The notes below the pieces were generated by a model that was not told the origin of the DNA, did not search any database, and saw nothing but the letters and a program-made list of their open reading frames with translations. Both the position numbers and the translations under genes were made by a program. Below, piece by piece: positions 15,944-24,399 of a stretch of 56,603 nt of DNA (positions are counted from its first letter, which is position 1; each line of letters starts with the position of its first letter). Origin of the DNA: Alphaproteobacteria bacterium (GTDB lineage: Bacteria > Pseudomonadota > Alphaproteobacteria > UBA6615); the NCBI GenBank assembly GCA_011087645.1, contig JAALLF010000020.1:1-56603 (forward strand). Direction: 5' to 3'.

Positions 15944-17236
15944 ATGGATAAAATTCAAATTCGCGGCGGCAAACCCCTCTCCGGCAGCATTGTGATCGGC
16001 GGGTCGAAGAACGCGGCCCTGCCGGTGATGTGCGCCAGCCTGCTGTCAGATGAGCCGCTGATTTTGGGCAATGTGCCCCATTTGGCCGACATCACCACCA
16101 TGGCGAACCTGCTGAACCAGCACGGGGTGCAAGTCTCGCTCGAGGGCCAGGACGATAAGGACGGTCATATAGGTCGGGTTCTGTCGCTGCATGCGAAAGA
16201 CATCACCAATACCACCGCCCCCTATGATTTGGTGCGCAAGATGCGCGCCTCGGTTCTGGTCTTGGGACCATTATTGGCGCGCGCCGGCGAGGCCGAAGTG
16301 TCGCTGCCGGGCGGCTGCGCCATTGGGACGCGGCCGGTCGATCTTCACTTGCACGGTCTGGCGCAACTGGGTGCGCAGGTTTCCGTCGATAGCGGTTATA
16401 TTCACGCCACCGCGCCCAAGGGATTGATCGGCGCGCATATCGTATTTCCGAAAGTCTCTGTGGGGGCGACGGAAAACCTGCTGCTCGCTGCCGTTTTGGC
16501 CGACGGCGAGACGGTGCTGGAAAACGTGGCGCGCGAGCCTGAGATCAACGATTTGGTGGCCTGCTTGGCCGCCATGGGGGCTGAGATCGACGGGGTGGGC
16601 ACCGCAACCCTGACGGTGCGGGGCGTCGAGCGTTTGCATGGCGCCCGTCACGATATTATGCCCGACCGTATCGAGACCGGTACCTATGCCATGGCCGCCG
16701 CGATTACTGGCGGTACGATCGAGCTGGTCGGTGCGCGGCTGGGCGATATTGAGGCAGCGGTCGAGCGGCTGCGTCAGGCCGGCATTACCATCGAGAAGAA
16801 AAATGGCGGCATCTTGGTCGACCGGGCGAATGGCAACCTGATCGGGGTCGACGCCGAGACCGAGCCCTATCCGGGGTTTCCCACCGATCTGCAGGCGCAG
16901 TTCATCTCGCTCATGTCAGCCGCCGACGGGACGTCGGTGGTCACCGAGACGATTTTTGAAAACCGCTTCATGCACGTGCCTGAACTGCAGCGCATGGGGG
17001 CGGATATTACTTTGCATGGCGGATCGGCGATCGTGCGGGGCGTGCCGAAATTGACCGGCGCGCCGGTCATGGCGTCGGATCTGCGGGCGAGTGCCTCGTT
17101 GGTATTGGCGGGGTTGGTGGCCGAAGGGGAAACGGTTGTGCGCCGCATCTATCACCTGGACCGGGGGTATGAGCGCTTGGAGGAAAAGCTGGCGGGCGTG
17201 GGCGCCGATATTGAACGGGTGAAAGACGTCGCGTGA
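15944..17236 (+). CDS. murA: UDP-N-acetylglucosamine 1-carboxyvinyltransferase
   Basis: First committed step of peptidoglycan synthesis: transfers enolpyruvate from PEP to UDP-GlcNAc. 430 residues, normal length. N-terminal GGKPLSGSIVIGGSKNAALP, the catalytic loop LPGGCAIGTRPVDLH with the active Cys (target of fosfomycin), and FPTDLQAQFISLMS are all present. It lies 75 bases after dcd and 10 bases before the DUF2948 gene. Confidence 0.98.
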   Translation: MDKIQIRGGKPLSGSIVIGGSKNAALPVMCASLLSDEPLILGNVPHLADITTMANLLNQHGVQVSLEGQDDKDGHIGRVLSLHAKDITNTTAPYDLVRKMRASVLVLGPLLARAGEAEVSLPGGCAIGTRPVDLHLHGLAQLGAQVSVDSGYIHATAPKGLIGAHIVFPKVSVGATENLLLAAVLADGETVLENVAREPEINDLVACLAAMGAEIDGVGTATLTVRGVERLHGARHDIMPDRIETGTYAMAAAITGGTIELVGARLGDIEAAVERLRQAGITIEKKNGGILVDRANGNLIGVDAETEPYPGFPTDLQAQFISLMSAADGTSVVTETIFENRFMHVPELQRMGADITLHGGSAIVRGVPKLTGAPVMASDLRASASLVLAGLVAEGETVVRRIYHLDRGYERLEEKLAGVGADIERVKDVA

Positions 17237-17246
17237 GCGGTGCAAT

Positions 17247-17699
17247 GTGACGAGCGGGGGCGGTTTGTTAAAACTCAAAGCGGTCGACGCGGACGATCTG
17301 CAGGTGATCGCCGGCACCTTACAGGATGCGATCGTACCGGTGCTCGACATCGCCTACGACGCCGCTGAGCGGCGCTTTATATTCGCCGCCAACCGGTTTC
17401 GCTGGGAAAATACCTTGGATGGAGGGACCCCGGACCAGGAGCGTATCCATTGCGGGGTGACCTTCGATAATGTGGTGAACGTGCAGCGGCGCGGTATCGA
17501 TCGCGTCAAACCGGGCACTTTTCTGAACCTCTTGACCATCACGCCGCACGAGGGGGTAACTGGCCAAGGGCCGGTTATCGAGCTGACCTTTTCCGGTGAA
17601 GCCGCAATTCGGCTGGAAACCGCCGGTCTGCTGTGCCATTTAGAGGACTTTGGCGAGCCCTGGCCGGCGCAACGGCAACCGCAACACGCTAACGATTGA
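17247..17699 (+). CDS. DUF2948 family protein
   Basis: 150 residues, GTG start. The pattern LKLKAVDADDLQVIAGTLQDAIVPV near the start and RRFIFAANRFRWE in the middle match the alphaproteobacterial DUF2948 family, which sits between murA and hisD/hisG in many genomes. Function unknown; probably cytoplasmic. Tight spacing after murA suggests one transcript. Confidence 0.9.
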   Translation: MTSGGGLLKLKAVDADDLQVIAGTLQDAIVPVLDIAYDAAERRFIFAANRFRWENTLDGGTPDQERIHCGVTFDNVVNVQRRGIDRVKPGTFLNLLTITPHEGVTGQGPVIELTFSGEAAIRLETAGLLCHLEDFGEPWPAQRQPQHAND

Positions 17700-17781
17700 G
17701 TAAGTCGACGCTGGCACGTTGCTGGCGGCCCTCTGCCGACACGCCAGGGCAAGCCACACACGCGTAACCCGGAGACCTGTC

Positions 17782-18456
17782 GTGAGCCAGGACGACAAAC
17801 TTATTCTTGCATTGCCCAAGGGCCGTATCCTCGCCGAGATGATGCCGATCCTCCAGCGTGCCGGGATCGAGCCCGAAGCCGCGTTCGACGACCCCAAGTC
17901 CCGGGCCTTGCGTTTCACCACTTCCGATCCGCGCCTCGATCTCATCCGGGTGCGGTCGTTTGACGTCGCCACCTTTGTCGCCTTCGGCGCGGCCCATTTC
18001 GGCGTCGCCGGCAACGATGTAGTTATGGAATTCGACTATCCCGAGCTCTATGCGCCGCTCGACCTCGAGGCCGGTAAGTGCCGGCTGGTGGTCGCCGCGC
18101 CCGAAGCCGTGGTCGCGGTCGACAATCCGTCCGAATGGAGCCATGTACGCGTGGCCACCAAATATCCCAACTTGACCCAGCGTCACTTTGCCCAGCGCGG
18201 TGTTCAGGCCGAATGTATCAAGCTGAACGGCGCCATCGAGCTCGCTCCCATGTTGGGCCTGTGCCGGCGCATCGTCGATCTGGTCTCGACCGGGGCGACC
18301 CTGAAGTCGAATGGGCTGGTGGAAATCGAAACGATTACCGAAGTCAGCTCCCGCCTGGTGGTCAACCGCGCCGCCTTGAAGACCCGCGCGACGGCGCTTG
18401 GTGCGTGGATCGAACGCTTCCAGGCGGCTGTCGAGGGCGGTCGAGATGCCGCGTAG
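17782..18456 (+). CDS. hisG: ATP phosphoribosyltransferase, short form
   Basis: First step of histidine synthesis: joins ATP and PRPP. 224 residues from the GTG at 17782, preceded by GGAGA; an earlier Met at 17719 adds a non-family leader. ALPKGRILAEM and the later LGLCRRIVDLVSTGATLKSNGL are typical. It lacks the C-terminal regulatory domain, so it is the short form that normally needs the HisZ subunit, which is not in this window. Its end overlaps hisD by 11 bases. Confidence 0.95.
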   Translation: MSQDDKLILALPKGRILAEMMPILQRAGIEPEAAFDDPKSRALRFTTSDPRLDLIRVRSFDVATFVAFGAAHFGVAGNDVVMEFDYPELYAPLDLEAGKCRLVVAAPEAVVAVDNPSEWSHVRVATKYPNLTQRHFAQRGVQAECIKLNGAIELAPMLGLCRRIVDLVSTGATLKSNGLVEIETITEVSSRLVVNRAALKTRATALGAWIERFQAAVEGGRDAA

Positions 18457-19744
18457 GCTCGATAGCGCGGCCATAGATTTCGAAGCGGCGTTTTCCGAAC
18501 TCCTTGGCGAAAAGCGCGAAGCCGATGACGATGTCGGCAAGGTCGTAGCTGATATTCTGGCTGCCGTGCGCGAAGAGGGCGATGCGGCAGTTCTAAAATT
18601 CACCGAACAATTTGACCGTGTGAAATTAACCGCCGACGAGATGCGGGTTCCGGCATCGGAAATCGCCGCCGCGCGGACCTCATGTGACAAGGATGTGCTG
18701 GCGGCGTTGACCACGGCGCATGTACGCATCAGCGAATTCCACCGCCACCAGATCCCCGCTGATATCGATTATGTCGATGACAACGGTGTGCGTTTGGGCG
18801 GGCGCTGGCGGCCGGTCGCGGCAGCCGGCCTCTATGTGCCGGGTGGCACCGCCGCCTATCCGTCGTCGGTATTGATGAACGCGGTGCCGGCGCAGGTCGC
18901 CGGGGTTGAGCGTATCGTCATGGTCGTGCCGGCCCCTGATGGGGTACTGAACCCGCTGGTGTTGGCCGCCGCAGATTTGGCCGGGGTAAGCGAAATCTAC
19001 CGTATCGGTGGCGCGCAAGCGGTTGGCGCCCTGGCCTATGGCACCCAAACCATTGCGGCTGTCGACAAGATCGTCGGGCCGGGCAACGCTTATGTGGCGG
19101 CCGCCAAGCGCCAGGTCTTCGGTACCGTCGGCATCGATATGATCGCCGGCCCGTCGGAAATATTGATCGTCGCCGACGGTGATAACGACCCGGCCTGGAT
19201 CGCCGCCGATCTATTGAGCCAGGCCGAGCATGATCGCGCCGCCCAGTCCTTGCTCATTACCGACGACGCCGCTTTCGCCGATGCTGTGGCGGCGGCGGTC
19301 GAGACCCACCTGTCGACCTTGCCGCGCGCCGATATCGCGCGCGACAGTTGGCAGAATTACGGCGCGATTATCCTAGTGCCGAGCCTCGACGCCGCGATTC
19401 CGCTGATTGACCGTATTGCGCCGGAGCATCTAGAGCTGGCGTGCGGCGATGCCGACGCGCTCGCCGACAATGTGCGCAACGCTGGCGCCATCTTCGTCGG
19501 CGCCTACACGCCCGAAGTCATCGGCGATTATGTCGCTGGACCCAATCATGTGTTGCCCACCGGCCGCACGTCGCGGTTTTCGTCGGGGTTGAGCGTGCTG
19601 GATTTCCTCAAACGGTCTTCGCTGATCTCGTGCAGCGTCGAGGGGTTGCGGGCGATTGGCCCCGCCGCCGTTACTCTGGCCAATGCCGAGGGGCTTCAGG
19701 CGCACGCGCTGTCGGTAAAAATTCGCCTGAACGACGAAACTTGA
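18446..19744 (+). CDS. hisD: Histidinol dehydrogenase
   Basis: Last two steps of histidine synthesis, oxidising histidinol to histidine with NAD and zinc. 432 residues from the ATG at 18446. Recognisable stretches: AAGLYVPGGTAAYPSSVLMN, IGGAQAVGALAYGT, KIVGPGNAYVAAAKR, AGPSEILIVAD, LLSQAEHD (zinc ligands) and VLPTGRTSRFSSGLSVLDF. It overlaps hisG by 11 bases, so translation is coupled. Confidence 0.97.
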   Translation: MPRRLDSAAIDFEAAFSELLGEKREADDDVGKVVADILAAVREEGDAAVLKFTEQFDRVKLTADEMRVPASEIAAARTSCDKDVLAALTTAHVRISEFHRHQIPADIDYVDDNGVRLGGRWRPVAAAGLYVPGGTAAYPSSVLMNAVPAQVAGVERIVMVVPAPDGVLNPLVLAAADLAGVSEIYRIGGAQAVGALAYGTQTIAAVDKIVGPGNAYVAAAKRQVFGTVGIDMIAGPSEILIVADGDNDPAWIAADLLSQAEHDRAAQSLLITDDAAFADAVAAAVETHLSTLPRADIARDSWQNYGAIILVPSLDAAIPLIDRIAPEHLELACGDADALADNVRNAGAIFVGAYTPEVIGDYVAGPNHVLPTGRTSRFSSGLSVLDFLKRSSLISCSVEGLRAIGPAAVTLANAEGLQAHALSVKIRLNDET

Positions 19745-19763
19745 TCGCGATTGCGGACCCGGG

Positions 19764-20264
19764 GTGAAACCCTTGTCGGACAATAATCACCGTATCGTCC
19801 ACGTTGCCATCGATAATCCGAGCATCATTCGCTATCAGCCGGATGTGGAGCGGGAGATCGATGTGGCGGTCTACGATCTGGTAGAGACCAATTCTTTCCA
19901 ACCCGATCCTGCGTTTTTTGGCGGTGCGCCCCACGGCCCTTATGACGTCACGCTGCGTATCCAGGAAAGCCGCCTGGTCTTTGACATCGACCGTCAGGAC
20001 GGGGTGAAGGTTGGCGCGGTGATGTTTTCGGTGCAGTCCTTGCGCCGCACGATTCGCGATTATTTCACCGTCTGCGAATCTTATTACGAGGCTATTCGCT
20101 CCGCCTCACCGGCGCAGATCGAAGCCATCGATGTCGGCCGCCGGGCGCTCCATAACGAAGGTTCGGAGCGGCTTCAGTCGCAATTGGCTGGCAAGGTCGA
20201 TGTGGATTTCGACACCGCGCGGCGCCTGTTCACCCTCATTTGCGCTCTGCATATCAGGGCGTAG
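19764..20264 (+). CDS. UPF0262 family protein
   Basis: 166 residues matching UPF0262, an alphaproteobacterial family of unknown function found after hisD. Marks include RIVHVAIDNPSIIRYQPDVEREIDVAVYDL (start), FFGGAPHGPYDVTLRIQESRLVFDI (middle) and ARRLFTLICALHIRA (end). It lies 19 bases after hisD and 5 bases before the phosphatase gene. Confidence 0.93.
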   Translation: MKPLSDNNHRIVHVAIDNPSIIRYQPDVEREIDVAVYDLVETNSFQPDPAFFGGAPHGPYDVTLRIQESRLVFDIDRQDGVKVGAVMFSVQSLRRTIRDYFTVCESYYEAIRSASPAQIEAIDVGRRALHNEGSERLQSQLAGKVDVDFDTARRLFTLICALHIRA

Positions 20265-20269
20265 CGGGC

Positions 20270-20719
20270 ATGAACGATTTTCCCAAAAGCGTGCTGTTTG
20301 CCTGTAATCGAAACACCATTCGCTCGCCCATGGCCGAGGCTCTGATGAAGCATTTGCTCGGCCACCGCATCTATGTGGACAGTGTCGGGGTGCGCCTTGC
20401 GGCCAACGAAGTCGATCCCTTCGCGATCGCCGCTCTGGCCGAAATCGGCCTCGACATATCGCGCCATAGGCCAAAATCTTTCGATGATATCGCCGACCAA
20501 TCGATCGACCTGATCGTCACCTTCACGCCCCAGGCGCAGCACCGCGCGGTGGAGCTAACGCGCACCATCGCCTGCGACATCGAATACTGGCCGATGGCCG
20601 ACCCCACCATCGTCGAAGGCAATCGCGACACGCGTCTCGCCGCCTACCGTGACCTGCGCGAGGACATCTTCGAGCACATAAAACGCCGCTTTCCGCTCAG
20701 CGATGCGCCGTTGGATTGA
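20270..20719 (+). CDS. Low-molecular-weight protein tyrosine phosphatase / ArsC-like
   Basis: 149 residues from the ATG at 20270. The C-x5-R phosphate loop appears as CNRNTIRS (about residues 11-18), and the general-acid DP motif as MADPTIVEG near residue 110. This family includes LMW tyrosine phosphatases and thioredoxin-linked arsenate reductases; the His/UPF0262 neighbourhood is its usual alphaproteobacterial place. The physiological substrate is unknown. Confidence 0.9.
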   Translation: MNDFPKSVLFACNRNTIRSPMAEALMKHLLGHRIYVDSVGVRLAANEVDPFAIAALAEIGLDISRHRPKSFDDIADQSIDLIVTFTPQAQHRAVELTRTIACDIEYWPMADPTIVEGNRDTRLAAYRDLREDIFEHIKRRFPLSDAPLD

Positions 20720-20735
20720 TCGGGTCGCCGATAAA

Positions 20736-20802
20736 GCCCTCATGCTGAGCTTGTCGAAGTATGAGGGCGTCGGTCCTCCCCCTTCGACAACCCTGGGTGA
20801 GG
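20736..20802. repeat. Intergenic palindromic repeat (TTCGACAAGC type)
   Basis: GCCCTCAT (20736-20743) faces ATGAGGGC (20761-20768) around GCTGAGCTTGTCGAAG. A second part, CCTTCGACAACCCTGGGTGAGG (20781-20802), is a degraded inverted copy. I recall this TTCGACAAGCTCAG unit as a common intergenic repeat in Alphaproteobacteria. It lies between the two convergent genes at this point and could act as a bidirectional mRNA end. Confidence 0.7.
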
Positions 20803-20813
20803 ACTTCTTTAAG

Positions 20814-21611
20814 TCAATGCCCCTTAAACACAGCGTCGCGTTTTTCGGCGAACGCATTGGTGCCTTCGACAAGGTCTTCGCTGTCGCCGAGGTCGCGGAA
20901 CGAGGCGCTTTCGAAGCGCAGTCCCTCTTGTACCGGCCGACCCAGCGCGTGGAGGATGGTCTCCTTGCCCTGGCGGTGAGCCAGTGGCGAGCGGGTCGCG
21001 AGTTTGTGGGCCAGCGCCATCGTCTCGTCGAGCAGTGACGATTGCTCGACGATCCGGTTCACCAGCCCCACCCGATAAGCCCAGTCGGCGTCGTAACGGT
21101 CGCCGGTCAAGAACATCTCCATGGTGTGACTGAGGCCGATGATATGGGGCAGGCGAACCAGCGCGCCGTCGCAGGCGTGAAAGCCCCATTTGACGTCCTG
21201 CAGGGCGAACACCGCGTTGGGCGAGCACAGACGCATGTCGCATGCCAGCGCGATCTCGAACCCGCCGGACATGGCATAGCCGTTGATGGCGCCGAGGATC
21301 GGTTTATGGATATTAAGATTGCGGGTGATGCCGCCCAGCCCGTAGCCATTGGTATAGGTGCGCCGGAATTCGTCAGGCGGCGTGGTCGCAAAGGCCATGG
21401 TGTAGCTTTTGAGGTCGGCGCCGGCGCAGAACGCCGCGTCGCCGGTGCCGGTGATCACGGCGATACGGGCCGCGTCGTCGGCATCGAATGCCTTAAATGC
21501 CTCGACCAGTTCGTCATTGGCGGCACAGTCCAACGAGTTCATCTTGGCCGGCCGGTTGATGGTGATCAGCCGCACCGCGCTGTCGGCCTGGTAGAGAATA
21601 TCGTCGCTCAT
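20814..21611 (-). CDS. Enoyl-CoA hydratase/isomerase family protein
   Basis: 265-residue crotonase-fold protein acting on acyl-CoA substrates. The oxyanion-hole stretches AFCAGADLK and INGYAMSGGFEIALACD are clear. The first catalytic Glu position (GGFEIA) is kept; the second, usually PEIxLG, reads QDVKWGFHACDG, so Asp or another residue replaces it and the reaction may not be classic hydration. It is inserted on the opposite strand into the phosphatase-infA interval, next to an intergenic repeat. Confidence 0.9.
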   Translation of the reverse strand: MSDDILYQADSAVRLITINRPAKMNSLDCAANDELVEAFKAFDADDAARIAVITGTGDAAFCAGADLKSYTMAFATTPPDEFRRTYTNGYGLGGITRNLNIHKPILGAINGYAMSGGFEIALACDMRLCSPNAVFALQDVKWGFHACDGALVRLPHIIGLSHTMEMFLTGDRYDADWAYRVGLVNRIVEQSSLLDETMALAHKLATRSPLAHRQGKETILHALGRPVQEGLRFESASFRDLGDSEDLVEGTNAFAEKRDAVFKGH

Positions 21612-21776
21612 TTACCGCGTCCCCCGCGCTTATTATTTAAACTTTGTCGATAATGGCCCTGTTTTTTGCCGTTATCGCAAGGCGTAATTCGAGGCAGGGG
21701 TTGAGTTTATCGCCAAAATACGGTCCAACTGCGCTCCCAAGGCCGCGCAACCGCGGTAACAACGCACGGATACAGT

Positions 21777-21995
21777 ATGGCGAAAGAGGACCTTCTCGAA
21801 TTTTCCGGCACCGTCACCGAGGTGCTGCCCAACGCGATGTTTCGCGTGAAGCTCGACAACGACCATGAAGTGCTGGCCCACACCGCCGGTAAAATGAGAA
21901 AGCACCGCATCCGCGTCCTCGCGGGCGACAAGGTGAATGTCGAAATGACGCCCTATGATTTGACCAAGGGCCGCATCACATTCCGCTTCAAGTAA
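21777..21995 (+). CDS. infA: Translation initiation factor IF-1
   Basis: 72-residue OB-fold protein that binds the ribosomal A site during initiation. The sequence MAKEDLLEFSGTV, LPNAMFRVKLDN, MRKHRIRVLAGDKV and DLTKGRITFRFK is the family almost throughout. It is followed by maf. Confidence 0.98.
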   Translation: MAKEDLLEFSGTVTEVLPNAMFRVKLDNDHEVLAHTAGKMRKHRIRVLAGDKVNVEMTPYDLTKGRITFRFK

Positions 21996-22095
21996 GGCCG
22001 CGCCGCCGTGCGCTGTCGTTCCCCATATTCTCCGATAGCCACCCGCTGCTCGCCGGACTGGCGCCTGCTGGACCTTGGCTGGGTAGGCAGATGAC

Positions 22096-22674
22096 GTGGC
22101 GCATCGGCTGATCCTGGCGTCCGCCTCGCCGCGCCGACTTGAACTACTGGCGCAAGTGGGCCTCACGCCCGACCAAATCGACCCCGCCGATATAGACGAG
22201 ACCCCCCGCAAGGATGAAGCGCCGGGCCCGTTGGCGCGCCGTCTCGCCGGGGCCAAAGCTGCCAGCGTTGCCGAGCGTCACCCGGACGCCTTCGTTCTTG
22301 GCGCCGACACGGTGGTCGGGGTCGGCCGGCGTATTATCGGCAAACCCGCAGACGGCGCTGCCGCCAAGCGCTATTTGCAACTGCTGTCGGGCCGCCGCCA
22401 CCGGGTCTATGGCGGCATCTGTGTGCTTGCTCCGGACGGCCGTAAGGCGCGCAAGCTGATCAACACCATGGTCCGTTTCAAGCGGCTGACCGGCAGTGAG
22501 ATCGAGGCCTATCTGGCGACCGGCGAGTGGCAGGGCAAGGCCGGCGGCTATGCCATTCAGGGTCACGCGGCGGCATTCATTCCGGCGATCAATGGTTCCT
22601 ACACCAATGTGGTGGGTCTCGATATGGCCGCCGCCGCCGCCATGCTCGCCGGTCTGGGATATAGCCAACCGTGA
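22096..22674 (+). CDS. maf: Maf nucleotide pyrophosphatase
   Basis: House-cleaning pyrophosphatase for non-canonical or excess nucleoside triphosphates. 192 residues with a GTG start. Marks: LILASASPRRLELL, VLGADTVV (catalytic Asp), GKAGGYAIQGHAA and SYTNVVGLD. It overlaps the next gene by 4 bases (GTGA). Confidence 0.95.
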   Translation: MAHRLILASASPRRLELLAQVGLTPDQIDPADIDETPRKDEAPGPLARRLAGAKAASVAERHPDAFVLGADTVVGVGRRIIGKPADGAAAKRYLQLLSGRRHRVYGGICVLAPDGRKARKLINTMVRFKRLTGSEIEAYLATGEWQGKAGGYAIQGHAAAFIPAINGSYTNVVGLDMAAAAAMLAGLGYSQP

Positions 22675-23873
22675 GCGACGCCACCCTGCTTATCGAGCGT
22701 AGTCCCGGCGAGACCCGTGCTGCCTTGCTCCATGGCAAGCAGGTGTGGCAGGTCGATCATTTCCGCGATAGCGAACCGGTGGCGTTGGGCGGGGTCTATC
22801 TCGGCCGGGTGCGGCGCTTGGATCCGGCGATGAACGCCGCCTTCGTCGATATCGGACAAGCGGCGGATGGTTTTATGCGGGCCCGCGACGCGGTGATCGC
22901 CGAGGGGGCGGGCCGGCGCGCGCGTATTGGAGACTTGGTGCATGAGGGCCAGGCGGTGGCGGTGCGGGTCGCCGCAGAAGGTTTCGCCGATAAGGGACCG
23001 CGCCTGGTGCGCCTGCCCGACGATCCCGAAAACTCAAAACAGCCGCCAATGTGTCTGCAATCGCCGCCCGATCCGGTCGACCGTATCTTGGCGGCGCACG
23101 CTGACGGGGAAGTTTCGCGTATTATCTGCGGCGATGGGGTCATCGAGACAGCCGTACAACGTTGGTTCGATAGCGAGGCTCCCGAAGCCGACATCGAATT
23201 GGTGCGCGAGAACGGTCCGCTGTTTGAGGCCCACGAAATCGAAGACGCCATCGCCGCCGCGTTGGTGCCCCGGGTTGCAGTGGGCAACGGCACCGAACTG
23301 GTGTTCGATTTGACCGAGACCTTGTGCGCTATCGACGTGAATTCCGCCCGCCATATCGGTCGCGCCGGCCGCGGCCCGCGTGACGTCAATCTGGCGGTGA
23401 CGCTGGAAATCGCCCGCCAGTTGCGACTCCGCGCCATTGGCGGCGCCATCGTCATCGATGCCCTAAAAATGGCGCGCGGCGACGACCGTAAGCAGGTGCT
23501 GACCACCCTGCGCCGCCACCTCAAAGACGATCCAGCCACCTGCCATGTGCTGGGTATTTCCAATCTCGGGCTGATCGAGATGACCCGCACGCGTCTTGGC
23601 CCGTCCCTGGCCGAGCGCATGATGGAACCGGCAGTTGCGCCGCGTCTACGCGCGGATGCGGCGGCCTACGGCGCGATCCGTGGGCTGTCGGCGGGCGCGC
23701 GAAAGCAATCGTCGGCCGGCTATGTGCTGCGCGCCGCGCCGGACGTGGTCGAGGCCTTGTCTGGCGCGCTCCACGATGCCTTCGGCGAAGCGGCGGCGCG
23801 GATAGGGCAGGTGACGCTCGAAGCGCAGCCGAGCTGGCCGCGTGACAAATGGGAAATAGCGCCGAAAAGGTAG
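22671..23873 (+). CDS. rng: Ribonuclease E/G family protein, short form without zinc link
   Basis: RNA-processing endonuclease of the RNase E/G family, 400 residues. An S1-like region lies at about 35-120 (GGVYLGRVRRLDPAMNAAFVDIG). The metal-binding catalytic Asp is in CAIDVNSARH, and a second lies in IVIDALKMARGDDRK. The CPxC zinc-link expected after PSLAERM is missing (the sequence reads MMEPAVAP), so tetramer formation may differ. GTG start overlapping the maf stop. The gene is colinear with infA, maf and yacG. Confidence 0.9.
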   Translation: MSDATLLIERSPGETRAALLHGKQVWQVDHFRDSEPVALGGVYLGRVRRLDPAMNAAFVDIGQAADGFMRARDAVIAEGAGRRARIGDLVHEGQAVAVRVAAEGFADKGPRLVRLPDDPENSKQPPMCLQSPPDPVDRILAAHADGEVSRIICGDGVIETAVQRWFDSEAPEADIELVRENGPLFEAHEIEDAIAAALVPRVAVGNGTELVFDLTETLCAIDVNSARHIGRAGRGPRDVNLAVTLEIARQLRLRAIGGAIVIDALKMARGDDRKQVLTTLRRHLKDDPATCHVLGISNLGLIEMTRTRLGPSLAERMMEPAVAPRLRADAAAYGAIRGLSAGARKQSSAGYVLRAAPDVVEALSGALHDAFGEAAARIGQVTLEAQPSWPRDKWEIAPKR

Positions 23874-23948
23874 CCGCGCCGTTGCGCGCGCCAGAATCGT
23901 GATAATATGTTGGCCATCCAACGGGAAGTGAGCAGCGGAAAAGCGTCG

Positions 23949-24128
23949 ATGGCCAAGTGTCCCAATTGCAGCAAGGTAGCGGTGAAGCGCCACCGGCCGT
24001 TTTGTTCCGAGCGCTGCGCCAACGCCGATTTGGCGCGTTGGCTCGACGGCCGCTACCGCATTCCCACCGATGAAGCGCCCATGGTCTACGAGGGCAATCC
24101 CGACGCGGCGCGCGAGGATGACGGCTAG
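23949..24128 (+). CDS. yacG: DNA gyrase inhibitor YacG
   Basis: 59-residue zinc protein; the enteric homologue binds gyrase. The four zinc ligands are in CPNC and CSERC, with the usual ADLARWLDGRYRIP after them. The ATG at 23949 gives the family start; an upstream Met at 23907 would add 14 unconserved residues. It closes the infA-maf-rng-yacG block, followed by tRNA-Phe. Confidence 0.93.
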   Translation: MAKCPNCSKVAVKRHRPFCSERCANADLARWLDGRYRIPTDEAPMVYEGNPDAAREDDG

Positions 24129-24244
24129 CGCGACGCCGCTAAAAATGAGCCCGAGAAAGCCCTCTGGACAGGGCAGAGGATTTTTCCTATACCCGCGCGT
24201 CGCCTCCGCGAAATTTAGCGCGACATGTGCGAAGCACGTCATGG

Positions 24245-24320
<76 letters not shown>

Positions 24321-24399
24321 TTTCCCCGCAAGTTCGACCGTCTCATGCAACGCAGGCACGAGCGCAATCGGAAACGGACGGCTCTCCGGTTGGGCAGCC

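Noticed and set aside
17782..18456. Truncated hisG
   Set aside because: 224 residues is the normal short form that works with HisZ.
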